Shown: positions 1 to 11,799 of the stretch, piece after piece | Layout of the letters: each line of letters opens with the position of its first letter | Position numbering within the stretch: the first letter of the stretch is position 1 | Assembly (NCBI GenBank): GCA_025529335.1 | Contig: JAMYHX010000355.1 | Span: 1 to 45,597, forward strand | Reading direction: 5' to 3' | Length of the DNA stretch: 45,597 bases | Source: Rhizopus sp. PT2906 | Lineage: Eukaryota > Mucoromycota > Mucoromycetes > Mucorales > Rhizopodaceae | Made by a program: the position numbers and the translations under genes | Notes under the pieces: generated by a model | Databases searched by the model: none | What the model saw: only the letters and a program-made list of their open reading frames with translations | What the model was told of the DNA's origin: nothing

Positions 1-1651
1 ACGTGACAATAGAATTTAACGATCGCGAATTTTACTCTTGGCATCAGTGTCAATAATTTTTAGAAAAACTGTATAACCTCTTCTATGACTATCGAAATGG
101 ATAGAGCATTACATTGATCTTCTGTAAGGCATAGAAACTCTGGTAGGTGTATCAGAGGTTCGTTTAGAGCTAGTCCATCTACTGATCAGGTGAGTGCAAC
201 TGAGTGTAGAAATACTCAGCGGTGGTCTGTCTGCTTGATTGATCGAGGCATGGATCATTACTCTCAGGATGGTACAGGACAGAAATATAGCATTGAGATT
301 CCCGTGTTTTGATCAAGTGTTTAATGAACCCAGGTGATTTCTGGCTTTGTTCCAACCAAATTTTTTCTGTTTTGAGGCTCTCAATTTCAGCTATTCATTT
401 GGCTATACTTATTTGTGTTTCGATGCTCGGCAACAGCAAAGACAAAAAGCTGTAATGTTTGTATTGATGAAAGATGCGATTCTGCTAGCCTTGTAAAATT
501 TTCAGCTGTCTTGTTCTCCGATTATTCTGGCGAAGCTGAGAGCTTTTGACAAAGAGCTCTTTACTACATCTTCAGTCTTAAGGAAATCATAGAGATAAAA
601 TTAAATCTCTATATGAAACTGTGCTTGTGTTTAGTGAACATGGATTCCTGGAAATAAACAAAATCAATCATTTCACCACTTTCAACAATCAAGCACTGCA
701 GAGTAATACATCAGATTCACAGAACAACCTCATTGCGATTATCTATTTTATTAGACGGTGGGAATTTGCGAAAGACCAAAGACTGCTATGCCCCTTGTGA
801 GTCCCACGCGATGAACTATATATAAACGAGGTGTTTATTAATAGATCTGGAGACATCATGATGACAGGTACGAGAACGGATAAACCGCATACAACAATCT
901 GTATTGCGATATTTAGAGCATCTAGAAACCATGACCTCATCTATTATGACCAATTTGAGAGATCACAGCGTATACCTTGATCTCTCCCTGACGCCTGCGT
1001 CTGGACTTGTTCAAAATAAAGTTATTTTTTTATGGATTAACAGAGTTTCGGAAAGCGTCTATCATTTGCTATTACCATTTTTGGTGGCAGTATTCTTTCG
1101 ATTTATGCATAACTTGCTTCATTTCTTTATACAAGATTATTACTTCATATACTAAAAAATAATAATTATCTAGCCTTTACTTGCAAAAAGTCAAAGAGAA
1201 AAAAAGAGGTTGATAGGGTAGCAAATGGCGTGTAACCAAGACTAAGAAATAAGCCCAAGGGCGTACGATGTGAACAAAGAATGCATGAAATCTACTGCTA
1301 TTGTCTTTTTACTATGTAAAAATAGAGGTGAATAACTTCATTAAAGTATAAATACAAGTGATAATTTGAATGAATATAAAAAGTATAAAAAAGATAAGCA
1401 AAGAGTCATGAAACACTTTAGAAATAAACAAAAGTGTGGGCGTAAACCTTATTTTCTTTTAAGGAGTAAAATCTTATTGAAAACAATAACTTCACATATC
1501 TTAGAAAAGGATATAAAAAGAGGGAAATTTGCTCTCATCCCTTTTTTTCATTCTTTCTTTTCTCTTTATACTTTTTTTTATACTCTTTTGGTTCCTTTTG
1601 GTGGCTCTTTTGGTTGTTCCCTTTGGTCAATGTAAGTTTTTTTTTATAAAA
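1..1651. other. Gene-poor AT-rich region, nothing identified
   Basis: No open frame in this stretch has coding-like composition or resembles a family I know. The longest frames are low-complexity, for example a Phe/Leu run produced by T-rich DNA at about 1540-1640. It could be intergenic sequence or decayed mobile DNA. The left edge is the window boundary, so a gene ending just upstream cannot be excluded. Confidence 0.4.
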
Positions 1652-1828
1652 CTTACTCAGCAAGGCGATGATTGTGTGTTCAAGGATATCTATGCAATCT
1701 CTTTCTATGATGCTCCACACGTGACCTGGACTGACAACGGTCGTTTGATTCATCACTCAACTGGAGGCTTTCAGGCAGCCAAAGGGAGAGGTATGGGCAC
1801 TCGATTGGAATCTTTACAGGGGGGCTAG
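1652..1828 (+). pseudogene. Coding-like fragment, possible relic of a multicopy mucoralean family
   Basis: About 59 codons stay open and look like real protein, with segments such as DIYAISFYDAPHVTWTDNGR followed by a stretch rich in Gly and Arg, then stop. Upstream the same frame runs into a low-complexity Phe/Leu tract, and downstream nothing continues the homology. I have an impression of similar motifs in hypothetical proteins of mucoralean genomes, but cannot verify this. The fragment is best read as a truncated relic. It might instead be an internal exon of a gene I failed to assemble. Confidence 0.3.
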
Positions 1829-2985
1829 TAGTTAGTTGGGAGCTGGTTATCCGAGATCACAGCTGTGACAGATTGTTGATGATGCTTCCTGTTGTTTGGC
1901 TAGCGCAGTGGGGTACAAAAGCTAGTTAACAATTGACATGGCCCAGCTGATGCATACCCCAACTGTACGTCTGCTACTGCGGGTCTTGCAAGCTGCTCTG
2001 GTATTTGATGGTTTTTATGGGTGCCTGGTCCTTTGTTCTGATGGTCAATGGCCGACCTGAAGAATGCCGTCACAGCAGCAATCAGAACCTTTAGAAGTCT
2101 TTTGGCATCGTTGCTGACCCTTTTTTCTTCTCTTTTAGGTCTTCTTTGGGTGCAAAACATTGACTTTTGGGAATAATCTTTAATAAAAAACAATATATAA
2201 ATGTTATACGGTCAATGATGCTACTTGCAATGTAAATCCAATTTTATTACTTTTTAAAAGCAAAATAGTCCACATATGGGCAGAGTATGAACATATGCAA
2301 TGCATTACTATAAACTATGATTGCTGGTATAAAACTCATAAAGAATGATAAGACACACATTTTATAACTATGCCACTTTGAGTTGCAGCATTCACGTATA
2401 AACTGAATTGTATAATGTATTTTTCACTTGAATAACCCTCTGTTTCCCTTTCAAAAGGTCATTTTGCAGCTTGGGGCATTACCTTTTTTGGATTTTCCAG
2501 TGCCCTTTTGCAGTGCCTCTAATATCATCCATTGTGTATGCTTGATATGTTAAAAAAAAACTCCTGAGGAAACCAAGGAATGGAGTAATTTCTTCTACTT
2601 TAATGTATTCTTTAATACTTTCCTTGTTAAGAAGCATATATTTGGCAAAGGGACAGTTTTAGTATGAACGTAATAGGTTACCATCATAACTACTAATTTG
2701 AAGACAGTAGCTCTTACATTCGAAACTGAGATTCACCACGTTTCATTCTCAGCTCTGGTTCCTTTGATTGTCGTAAAGAATGACATCTTTAATTGCTTGT
2801 AAATCAACCCGAAAAGATAAGCAGTAAAGGAAGATCCTAAATCATAGTCGTACAAGCTTCCTTGTTTTTATTGTTTCCAATTTCAGATGATTGCGTTTTA
2901 TTATTTGAAAATATTTCTCTCTCTCTTTTCCTTCTTTTTTTCTTTCTTACTTCATATAATCCCATTATCGCCCTTTCATTATTGA
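1829..2985. other. Intergenic region upstream of the Gln-rich gene
   Basis: No supported gene. A pyrimidine-rich tract (about 2915-2955) lies just before the ATG at 2986 and is likely part of the promoter or 5' leader of the downstream gene, as CT-rich tracts before starts are common in fungi. A minus-strand open frame at 1900-2193 has no recognisable content. Confidence 0.4.
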
Positions 2986-3885
2986 ATGGCAGAAGTACCG
3001 CCAGTAGTGCCTCAACCAGAAGTATCTGCTGCACCACATTCAGCAGCCCCTTCTGCTGCTCCAACGGCTCCGGTAGTCAACGATGCTCCTCCTTCTCAAA
3101 CTGGTATACCTACTCAGTCTCATTCGGCAGCGCCCATCCCATCTCAACCTGCTGCTCCAATCAGTACTGCTGCTGCTCCTACTGTAATCTCGGGGCCATC
3201 TCGAGCGCCTCAGGCAGCTGTAGTACCACACTCATCAATGTATAGAAATAATGTTGGTATAATGGAAGGCTTATTTAACAAATTAAAGGTTGCAGCAGGC
3301 TTTGGAGATCCCTTTACTACTTACTATCCTGGAAATGCATTTGTTCAGCCATTAATGCCGCAAGCCAATATTCAGATACCATCAATAGTGGATGACAACA
3401 TAATGAAACCACAGGCTATCGCTCCAGCCTTACCAATACCCATGAATCCTGCCCTTGGCATGGCTCCTGTCAATCATTATCAGCAACAGCAACAATTGCA
3501 ACAAGCACAGCAGCTATTAATGCTGTTAATGATGAATCAACAACAACAGCAGCAGCATCCCTATGTATATCAACAGCAACTACAGTTGCAACAACAACAG
3601 CAACAACAGCAAATGCTTGTAAACTATTTTATCCAACAACAACAAGCAGCTATGATGGCAGCTGTGCAAAGATCAGAGATGATGTATCCGGCAACAATAA
3701 TGAACACATACCCCCAGTATCATATGCCTTATTACTCACAATATCAGCATCGAATGTATCTATATGAAGATTATGCAAGAAGCTATTATAATCCATCTTA
3801 TTATGATACAAGATATAGAACCAATAGCTTTTACCCACAAAGAACACGCAACTTTAGCTCAGTTAAAGACTTACGTCCATATTAA
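2986..3885 (+). CDS. Ala/Pro- and Gln/Tyr-rich low-complexity protein, unrecognised
   Basis: Single-exon frame of 299 residues from the ATG at 2986. Residues 1-85 are Ala/Pro/Ser/Val-rich, like a disordered tail. Residues about 87-170 are less biased and include a short amphipathic piece, EGLFNKLKVAAGFGDP. Residues about 172-230 are dominated by Gln with Leu and Met. The last 65 residues are rich in Tyr, Arg, Asn and Met and end in LRPY. There is no signal peptide or membrane segment. The composition resembles prion-like or RNA-granule proteins, but that is inference only. CAA and CAG codons are mixed in the Gln tracts, which argues for selection on the protein rather than a simple DNA repeat. 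Function unknown. Confidence 0.7.
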   Translation: MAEVPPVVPQPEVSAAPHSAAPSAAPTAPVVNDAPPSQTGIPTQSHSAAPIPSQPAAPISTAAAPTVISGPSRAPQAAVVPHSSMYRNNVGIMEGLFNKLKVAAGFGDPFTTYYPGNAFVQPLMPQANIQIPSIVDDNIMKPQAIAPALPIPMNPALGMAPVNHYQQQQQLQQAQQLLMLLMMNQQQQQQHPYVYQQQLQLQQQQQQQQMLVNYFIQQQQAAMMAAVQRSEMMYPATIMNTYPQYHMPYYSQYQHRMYLYEDYARSYYNPSYYDTRYRTNSFYPQRTRNFSSVKDLRPY

Positions 3886-5426
3886 TAATAAAAAAAGGCG
3901 TGTCCTTTATCTCATAAAGCCAGGAGGAGGCTCAGTTTCCCTATTTTGTCATGTGTCCTTTTTTTTTTTAATTACAGTGCTTCCACTCTCAGTCTTTCGA
4001 CGTGATTTAATACTTACTGTGTGCATGTCCCTTTTACTTAACCTTTCTTATGAGATTACTATATACACCTTTTTCAGAAATTATTCGCAGACATTACAAA
4101 GTCAATAACAATTAAACACTTTATGTCTTCTTTATTATTAAAAAGACAACATTTAATGCATAAAATGAGCTTGATATTTTTGAGAAAAGATAAATGTGGT
4201 CAAGGCTTTATAACAAAATAAAAAGTTGTTGGATACTTTGTTTAAATAGTCTGATCTTGACTTATCTTCTTCTTTGGGCCAAAAAGTAAGACCAGCTATT
4301 CACCAGTTAGCCCTAAGGTATGTTATACTCACTTTTCTTGCTTCTCTTTTTTTCTCTTATATATCAATGTAAATAACTGATTTACTAATCATTTCTTTAT
4401 TCATCCTTTTGCTTCTGATATGCTCTCTTTTATTATTGTTTGTTGTATCTTTTATTATTTTTTGTTGTTTGAAATTATCAGTGTGCGAATAATTTGTACT
4501 CTGTGAATAATAGGCTGCTATCATAAACGCGTCATGCTCAATTCTTATTGGTCATAAATAATCCCGTTTGCATAAAATGGCGCTGTTTGTAATAAGGAGC
4601 TCTTTCATTTTGTCACAAATGGAACAACTGTGTAAGTAATAATGCAACGATTACAAGCCTTCAAGAAAACATAAATATGATCAGCAATAATGAGTACAAC
4701 AGTCAGCTGACTGATATGGCAGGCCATCTTTCCAGGGACATCAAAAGATGGAATGAAAAGAAGGTTATGGACAAATTGAAGACAGTGCATGACATTGATA
4801 TGATATTTCATTATGTGATATAGAGGCTCAAGACTTCTATATCTTTTATCCTTGACCCCCAAAAGAGGATTTTTAGTCTCCATCACTGTTCTTTTGATCT
4901 CCTCAGGGCGGTCTTTTATTGCACTCAACAGGATAAAAACCTTAAATTTTAATACATTGAGAGTGGAAGCACTGTATTATCCCTCTCTGTCTACAAGTAA
5001 CAAATGCCACGGCTGATCATTTATTCCTTCCTTTTAACTAAGCGTTCCACCCATAAGTCATGTTCTTTTTAAACAAGATTATTTTGGACTAGTGGATGGC
5101 CTATAGTCTGCAGTATGCTCCATGAGATTGATCGCCTATATCGTAGAAAAAGAAAACAAACCATCACTATCTAACCCTGAGCAGAAATTACATATACGGC
5201 TACAATAGGCTCTTATAGTAGTGTTTTTAACACTTTTACATAATACTTTTCACCCAAAGCATTCTTTACCCTCGAGCCTAGAAATACTTCTTTTTCGCGA
5301 TGAACTGGCCTGGACAAAAACGATGTAATAAAAACATCACGTGCCTTATATAGCCTTTCTATTTTAAACGTAGTGTCCCTTTTTTCTTTTTTTCTTTTTT
5401 TTCTTCTTTTACCTTCTATAAAAAAA
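3886..5426. other. Gene-poor region with a 19-bp inverted repeat pair
   Basis: About 1.5 kb without a supported gene. A perfect 19-bp sequence at 3973-3991 recurs inverted at 4958-4976, bracketing about 1 kb. Inside lies a minus-strand open frame (4605-4928, about 107 codons, hydrophobic toward its C-terminus) that I do not recognise. The right part, about 5000-5426, should contain the VPS1 promoter; it has a TTTTCTTT-rich tract just before the ATG at 5427. Confidence 0.4.
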
Positions 5427-7713
5427 ATGAGTATGGACTCACAGCTAATCAAGACTGGTAAATAACAATAAACTGACAACATTTAAATATAAACATTAAA
5501 CAGATTGTACTACTAGTGAATAAATTACAGGATGCCTTTTCAACTGTAGGAGTTCACAATCCAGTTGACCTACCGCAGATTGCTGTCATTGGCTCTCAGT
5601 CAAGTGGTAAAAGTTCAGTATTAGAAAACATTGTTGGTCGTGATTTTCTTCCTCGTGGTACGGGTATTGTCACTCGACGACCTTTGGTAAGTCCAATTAT
5701 TAAACAACAGCACACAATAAACTCATCTATTATAGATTCTTCAATTGATCAACAGACCACCCAAAGACAATGAGGACCCAAGTCAACAAGAGTGGGGGGA
5801 GTTTCTTCACTTGCCAGGACAAAAGTTTTATGATTTTGATAAAATTCGCCAAGAAATTATCAAGGATACAGAGCTGAAGACTGGAAAAAATCTAGGCATC
5901 TCTCCTCAGCCGATCAACTTGCGTATCTTCTCACCGAACGTGCTCACCTTGACCTTGGTTGATTTACCAGGCTTAACCAAGGTGCCTGTGGGCGATCAAC
6001 CAAAGGATATTGAAAAGCAAATTCGTGAGATGCTGCTCAAGTATATCACTAAACCCAATTCTATCATCTTGGCTGTTACTGCCGCAAACACAGACTTGGC
6101 CAACTCAGATGGTCTCAAACTGGCGCGCGATGTAGATCCAGAAGGGCTGAAAACTATTGGTGTATTGACCAAAGTGGACTTGATGGATGAAGGAACGGAT
6201 GTGATTGACATATTGGCAGGACGAGTCATTCCTCTGCGGTTAGGTTATGTACCTGTCGTCAACCGTGGACAACGAGACATCGAGAGCAAAAAGTCTATTC
6301 AGCGTGCTTTAGAGGCAGAACGTGAGTTTTTCGAAAACCATCCAGCATATAAATCCAGAGCTCAATACTGCGGTACACCATTTTTAGCACAAAAGCTCAA
6401 CAGAATCCTGATGCTTCACATAAAGAACACATTACCAGAGATCAAGGGTAAGATTCAGTCTGCACTTGTCAAGTATCAACAAGAGTTGTGGTCACTGGGT
6501 GATCCACTCGATGATCAGCCTTCCAATCGAGCCAACATGGTGTTGAATATCATCACAGAGTTCTGTACCGAGTTTCGCACAATCATCGATGGCACCTCGA
6601 GCGACCTATCGAGTTTTGAGCTCTCAGGCGGTGCACGCATCAGTTTTGTATTCCATGAACTCTATGCAAATGGTGTCAAGGGTATAGACCCTCTGGACCA
6701 AATCAAGGATGTGGACATTCGTACCATTCTCTACAATTCTTCTGGATCTTCACCAGCTCTCTTTGTGGCTACAACTGCTTTTGAGTTGATCATCAAGAAA
6801 CAGATCAAACGACTGGAGGAGCCGAGTGTGAAATGTATCAATATGGTCTATGATGAACTAGTGAGAATCCTTGGTCAGTTATTAACCAAGCAATTCTTTA
6901 AACGATTCCCTGCTCTTAAAGAAAAATTTTATCAAGTTGTCTTGGCCTTTTTCAAAAAGGCGCTTCAACCTACATCAAAGCTGGTGACTGATCTTGTAGC
7001 GTAAGTGTGTGAATGAGGATTAGAAAGATCATTAATCATGCTGTATATAGTATGGAAGCCTGTTATATCAATACAGCTCATCCACACTTTTTAAATGGAC
7101 ATCAAGCGATTGCACTTGTTAATGAGCGAATGAGCAAGGAAACCAAACCTAAAGCAGCACCTGCTACTGCATTACCTGCTTCAACGATACCAGATTCTGA
7201 TAACAGTGGCTCACTCTTTGGAAGCTTTTTCTCAGGTAATAAGAAGGCCGCAAATGCCAAGAAATCAGCATCCCCTCTATTAGATGCAGTAAGTAATAGT
7301 TAATATTTGTCAAACGACTCTATCTAAAAGTACCACATGTAGCCTCCTGCAACTTTAAAAGCAAGCGGCAATTTATCAGAACGAGAATACATGGAGATAG
7401 AAGTTATTAGTAAAGTATATTGGGAAATAGCAAGTTTACATTTATTGATCTCATTTTGTTAGAGTTATTGATTCAATCTTATTATGATATCGTTAAGCGT
7501 ACAATGATCGACATGGTTCCTAAAGCGATCATGTTAAACCTGGTTAACCATGCAAAGGAAGAACTTCAGCGAGAGTTGTTGACAGAACTTTACAAGGTAG
7601 AAGTATTGGATGAATTACTGCAAGAGTCAGACTTTACAAGACAAAGAAGAAATGAATGTAAAAAGATGATTGAAGCTTTACAGAAAGCAGATGAAATTGT
7701 TGGTTCCGTTTAA
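5427..7713 (+). CDS. VPS1: Dynamin-related GTPase Vps1 (six exons)
   Basis: Large GTPase that assembles on membranes to drive fission in Golgi/endosome-to-vacuole traffic and peroxisome division. Exons: 5427-5457, 5517-5686, 5736-7000, 7051-7288, 7343-7409, 7463-7713, giving 673 residues. The short first exon (MSMDSQLIKT) joins VNKLQDAFSTVG and matches the start of fungal Vps1 closely; an ATG-less start at 5516 would lose it. Visible: P-loop GSQSSGKSS (about 36), switch region RGTGIVTRRPL, DLPG (about 140), TKVD (about 208), the dynamin middle domain, and the C-terminal GTPase effector domain ending in QKADEIVGSV. There is no PH domain or classical Pro-rich domain, as expected for Vps1. A variable linker rich in Ala, Lys and Ser (about 510-565) takes the place of insert B. 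Dnm1 is the alternative, but the N-terminus and lack of a long insert favour Vps1. Confidence 0.95.
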
Positions 7714-7744
7714 GTTGAATAAACTTCTGGGTATTATTTTCTTT

Positions 7745-7746
<2 letters not shown>

Positions 7747-7776
<30 letters not shown>
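7747..7776 (+). repeat. T30 homopolymer between VPS1 and HTS1
   Basis: Thirty consecutive T lie in the 80-bp gap between the VPS1 stop (7713) and the HTS1 ATG (7794). Poly(dA:dT) tracts exclude nucleosomes and often mark fungal promoters. Here the tract probably serves the HTS1 promoter while VPS1 3'-end formation must occur in the same short space. Confidence 0.8.
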
Positions 7777-7793
7777 CTCTTTCTAGTGTTGAA

Positions 7794-9347
7794 ATGTTTA
7801 AAACCTTTTGTACAAGACGACCATTGTTATCCTATCGACGACTCTTTTCGACCAGTTTACAATGTAAAAAAGTTGTTATGTTCAAAATAGTTCTCTTGTC
7901 TCATTAAGCATCTTTAGGTAAAAAGACCGAAAGACAGGTATGAAGGAATTAAGATAATATAAAGCATATACATAAACTTATCTTTCTTTTAAAGGCCATT
8001 TTAGTAAAGACACCAAAAGGAACACGAGACTATGACGATAAAGAGATGGCCATACGACAAGATCTTTTCAAATCCATCACAAATGTCTTTCAACGACATG
8101 GTGCTGTGACGATCGATACACCTGTTTTTGAATTAACCGAGATTCTCTCTGGAAAATATGGAGAAGAGAGCAAACTGATTTACAATCTAGCTGATCAAGG
8201 TGGAGAACATTGTTCATTGAGATACGATCTGACTGTACCTTTTGCCAGGTACCTGGCCATGCAAGGCGGAAAAGAAGCTCAGATGAAACGATACCAGATC
8301 GCCAAAGTGTATAGACGCGATCAGCCCATCATGACCAAGGGCCGACTACGTGAATTTGTTCAATGCGATTTCGATATTGCCGGTCAGTATGATCCCATGA
8401 TCCCGGATGCAGAGGTTCTAAAGATTGTGAGCGATGCTTTGGATACGGTCAAGGTGCCATTTTATATCAAACTGAATCACCGACAGCTTCTGGACGGCCT
8501 TTTTCAGGTCTGCGGAGTGCCACAGGATCAGGTACGCTCCATTTCAGCAGCAATTGACAAGTTGGACAAGATGCCATGGGAGGACGTGAAGAAGGAGATG
8601 GTGAAGGAAAGAGGATTGAGTGAACAGATTGCTGATCGTATAGGAAAATACGTGCTGCAACAAGACAGTAACATTCTCGATATATTGGAAAAGGATGAGG
8701 CGTTGATGAAGAATGAGGATGCTCGCAAAGGTATTGCTGATATCAGATTATTGCTTGATTATCTGGATATATTTCAAGTCAAGGATCGTATCCGGATTGA
8801 CCTTAGTCTAGCCAGAGGCCTGGACTACTACACCGGTATCATTTATGAAGCGATACAGACAGAAGTAGAAGGCTTGGGTTCTATTGCTGCGGGTGGTCGT
8901 TATGATAACTTGGTTGGTATGTTTGCTGGAACTAATAAGCGTGGGCAGCCCAAGACAATACCATGCGTTGGTGTCTCTATTGGTGTCGAGCGCTTGTTTT
9001 CGTTGCTTATGGCGCGTCAGAATATAGACAAAATCAAGAGTAATGCTACTCAGGTCTATGTGATCTCTGTTGGTGATGGACTACTCAGGGAACGTATGCA
9101 GCTTGTACGTGAATTATGGGATGCAGGTATCAAGGCGAGTTTTATGTTTAAGAATAAGCCCAAGCTGGAAAAACAGTGGAATGTGTGTGAAAAAGAACAG
9201 ATACCCTTTGCTGTCATCATTGGTAAAGATGAGTTGGATAATGGACAAGTAAGAATCAAAGATATGAGAACAAAATCAAATCAAGGTGGAGGCATCACAG
9301 TGGCAAGAAAGGAAATGATTGATGTATTAAAAGATAAATTGAATTAG
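7794..9347 (+). CDS. HTS1: Histidyl-tRNA synthetase with a mitochondrial leader
   Basis: Class II aminoacyl-tRNA synthetase that charges tRNA-His with histidine. Exons: 7794-7863, 7918-7937 (20 nt) and 7995-9347, giving 480 residues. The first exon encodes an Arg-rich, acid-free leader (MFKTFCTRRPLLSYRRLFST), a typical mitochondrial targeting signal. The catalytic part begins with VKTPKGTRDYDD. Motif 2 shows REFVQCDFDIAG, histidine-binding segments are RGLDYYTGIIYEA and AAGGRYDNLV, and motif 3 is VGVSIGVERL. The C-terminal anticodon-binding domain follows (about 380-480). In yeast a single gene makes mitochondrial and cytosolic forms from two starts. Here no in-frame ATG separates the leader from the KTPKGTRD motif, so a cytosolic form would need another mechanism or another gene. 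It lies 80 bp after VPS1 on the same strand. Confidence 0.95.
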
Positions 9348-9430
9348 AAGAAAAAAGAGAAAAAAGGAGAGATATGAATGAATGTTGAGTGTTATAATGT
9401 GTGTAATGAGTATATATACATGCTTTCTTT

Positions 9431-10087
9431 CTATGTTTGCTTTTGATGGAGTTTTGGATCGTCGCCTTCTATTATTATATTATATAGTGTTCTATATTGA
9501 TTTTCTGCTTCTTCACATTGAGAATCAAACAGTTTCTACAAACAAAAAGCAATGTTAATGCATGATAATAAGATGTATAAACATACTTCTAGCTGAGATG
9601 CATATTCCGTTCTTTCATGAAACAATTCTCCGTTGTTGACCTGAACAACCTTTGGATCCTTTGAAGGGTCTACTTCGTCTCTTTTCACTTTATCTAAATG
9701 ATCGATACAATCCAAGATATCCTGAGTAAAGTACGCTAGATAGTCTCGCCCGGTGATTACTTCGATAGGTGGAGTAAAAGACTGACGAGGTAGCTTCTCT
9801 TTTTGTACAGTACTAGCAACATTCTTTCGTATTATTTCAAGTTGCTTATAATGATAACTCTTTAGACGTGCTATACAGCGGTGCTTTAGCAATGTCTTTT
9901 TCTTGTGAATTAAGGATATTGTATTTGGGCCTGGATTAACAATAGGCGTATCAGGTGGTAGATAGACATCGTCTTCTCTATATATATAAGTTAGATTATA
10001 CATTCTTGTATTCACACTTTTTGTCTTTGTATACCTGCCCGCAGGTTCTTCCTCCAGCCAAAATTTGAGCTGATCAATGTTTGACAT
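9431..10087 (-). CDS. Small unrecognised protein, two exons
   Basis: Exon 1 is 10087-9587 and exon 2 is 9535-9431, joined by a 51-nt intron with donor GTATGT and acceptor TTTGTAG; the product is 201 residues. The join continues the frame as ASQLE-KLFDSQCEEAENQ, a charged helix that would be lost if the intron were retained. The protein is basic and charged, with no signal peptide, membrane segment or familiar motif; residues 140-190 are predicted helical by eye. It converges on HTS1 (83 bp between stops). A TATATA run at about 10107-10120 sits just upstream of the start and may serve as a TATA element. Function unknown. Confidence 0.75.
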
Positions 10088-10700
10088 GTGTGAAGCGAGG
10101 GTATATATATATATATATATGTATATTGAATATAAATAGAGAGAAAAACGAAGAGGGGGGTGTTGCTGCTTTTTTTTATTACAAAAATTTTGTATGGCTA
10201 CTTAATTAGGAAAAAAAGGTAGAGATTTGATGCATATGTGAATGACGCGTTTAATGGACCCTTACCTCTCTCTGTTTATACAATATTTATCTTGGAGAAC
10301 GATATAAGTGAGAACTGTAAACATCTACCACTCTTATACAAACATAACTTACTCGACTAATGAGCATTCAGTTCTTGAATATATGACGGTAGATATAAAA
10401 TATTAACTGACCGGTGATGTTGGTGTTTGTTTTGAAAACATGACACAATCATCTTCTGGGTGTAATGGCTTTGCTTTAACAGAAATAAAGAAGGTCATGG
10501 TCTTATATTTCATAAATTTATGAGCTATAATTCAAGAAATAGAATGTGGCACTTATGTACGCTCTCTCTTTCTATCGAGGATCAGCGTCTATTTTCTAAA
10601 TAAAGGACAAAAACCTGGAGTTTGCAAATAACAAAAACAACAAGAAAATTCTAGACATAATAGTAATAAGGCTTACACTAGTTCAGGATAAGAAACCCGT
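10088..10700. other. Intergenic region, nothing identified
   Basis: Contains the presumed promoter of the minus-strand gene at 10087 (TA repeat at about 10107-10120). Beyond that I see no open frame of note and no clear terminal repeat for the transposase relic that follows. Confidence 0.4.
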
Positions 10701-11411
10701 CAGTACTTAGGGACGCAGTAGTATGAAAGGGAAGAGCAAACGTCTACATATTCAAACACCGCAACGCGCCATGATCAAGGATCCAAAGCAAACTGACTTG
10801 GATTTCGCAACAAACTGCGTCTTTCTTGATGAATTAGCATTCCATTTCAATTTGAAAGGAAGCATAGCCTGGTCAAAGAAGGAGAACTCCCGCCGTAGTT
10901 ACAGTACCTACAACTAAAGCGAACGCAACATCGATTTTAGGTGCAATATCTGCAACTGATTTAATCAATGTCAGTTTGAGAGTTCCAAAACGCATTAAAA
11001 AGAGAAAGATTGAACGTTTAACCGATGATTATAGCATAAGAATAGTGACAGGATATTATCTGATCTTTTTAAAGGCTACTCTTCATGAAATGGACAAATA
11101 TCCCGATATGAAAGGGCACTACCTTGTCATAGATAATGCTCCTATTCACAGTTCAACTGATATAGGTAAGTATATCAATTCTCGGGGATATCGATATGTA
11201 TCTTCCTCCATATTCTCCTGAACAAAATCCAATTGAGCAGTTCTGGTCAGTCATCAAGAACAAAGCGAAACGAAATAAGTTTTTGGAAAAAGAATCGCTC
11301 ATGACAAGGATTAGTAGAGCATGTAACAGCTTATATTTTAGTGATTTTCAAGGCTTTGTTTCTCATTTTGCTAAATGCTTTGACAAGAGTCTCAACAAAG
11401 AGAGGCTATAA
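10701..11411 (+). pseudogene. Broken Tc1/mariner/IS630-type transposase (DDE_3 type)
   Basis: Three coding pieces in different frames make one decayed transposase. Piece 1 (about 10723-10885) has LDELAFHFN and AWSKK, the first catalytic Asp region. After a frame change, the frame read from about 10886 carries TPAVVTVPTTKA, ILGAISATDLINVSLRVPKR and then VIDNAPIHSS, the second Asp. A second frame change at about 11196 leads into LPPYSPEQNPIEQFW, which holds the third acidic residue and is diagnostic for this superfamily. All three catalytic acidic residues remain, but at least two frameshifts make the gene non-functional. The N-terminal helix-turn-helix region is missing or unrecognisable. No terminal inverted repeats or TA duplication could be located. 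Confidence 0.85.
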
Positions 11412-11799
11412 AAGACTATAAAATATCCATGTAAAAAAAAAGCGCTCAACTCAACGTAAGGGAAACAATCAATACAAATAGAACTGGTCTCAAAATTTGC
11501 TATTATAATAATAATAAAAAGACATCTGTTCTTGTATTTCAAAAACAGTGGCAAACTAAAGACTCTTGTTTCTGTTGCGATGTTCATCAGCCTTGCTTTT
11601 TTTTTTTATTGGATTCGTTACTCCTAATTGTATTTCTTCAAATAATGGCAAGTCCACTTGCGATCCTGTGAAGTCGAAAAGATGCTAACGAAGTTGGGCA
11701 CAGAGACAGTTGGACGGCGTCGTGAGGGTTGAAAGAGATTGACAGAGCGGATGCAGAGTCGATGGAAGACATCAAGGACGAGCAAACCAAACATTCTTG
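11412..11799. other. Short spacer between element relics
   Basis: No gene seen. The sequence lies between the transposase relic and the minus-strand relic at 11800-12160 and is probably degenerate mobile DNA. Confidence 0.35.

Noticed and set aside
2862..3245. Ser/Cys-rich plus-strand frame overlapping the Gln-rich gene
   Set aside because: It is a shadow of the Ala/Pro-rich coding sequence in another frame.
5213..5482. Minus-strand frame opposite the VPS1 first exon
   Set aside because: Lys/Arg-rich from a TTTTCTTT promoter tract; it overlaps the confirmed VPS1 start.
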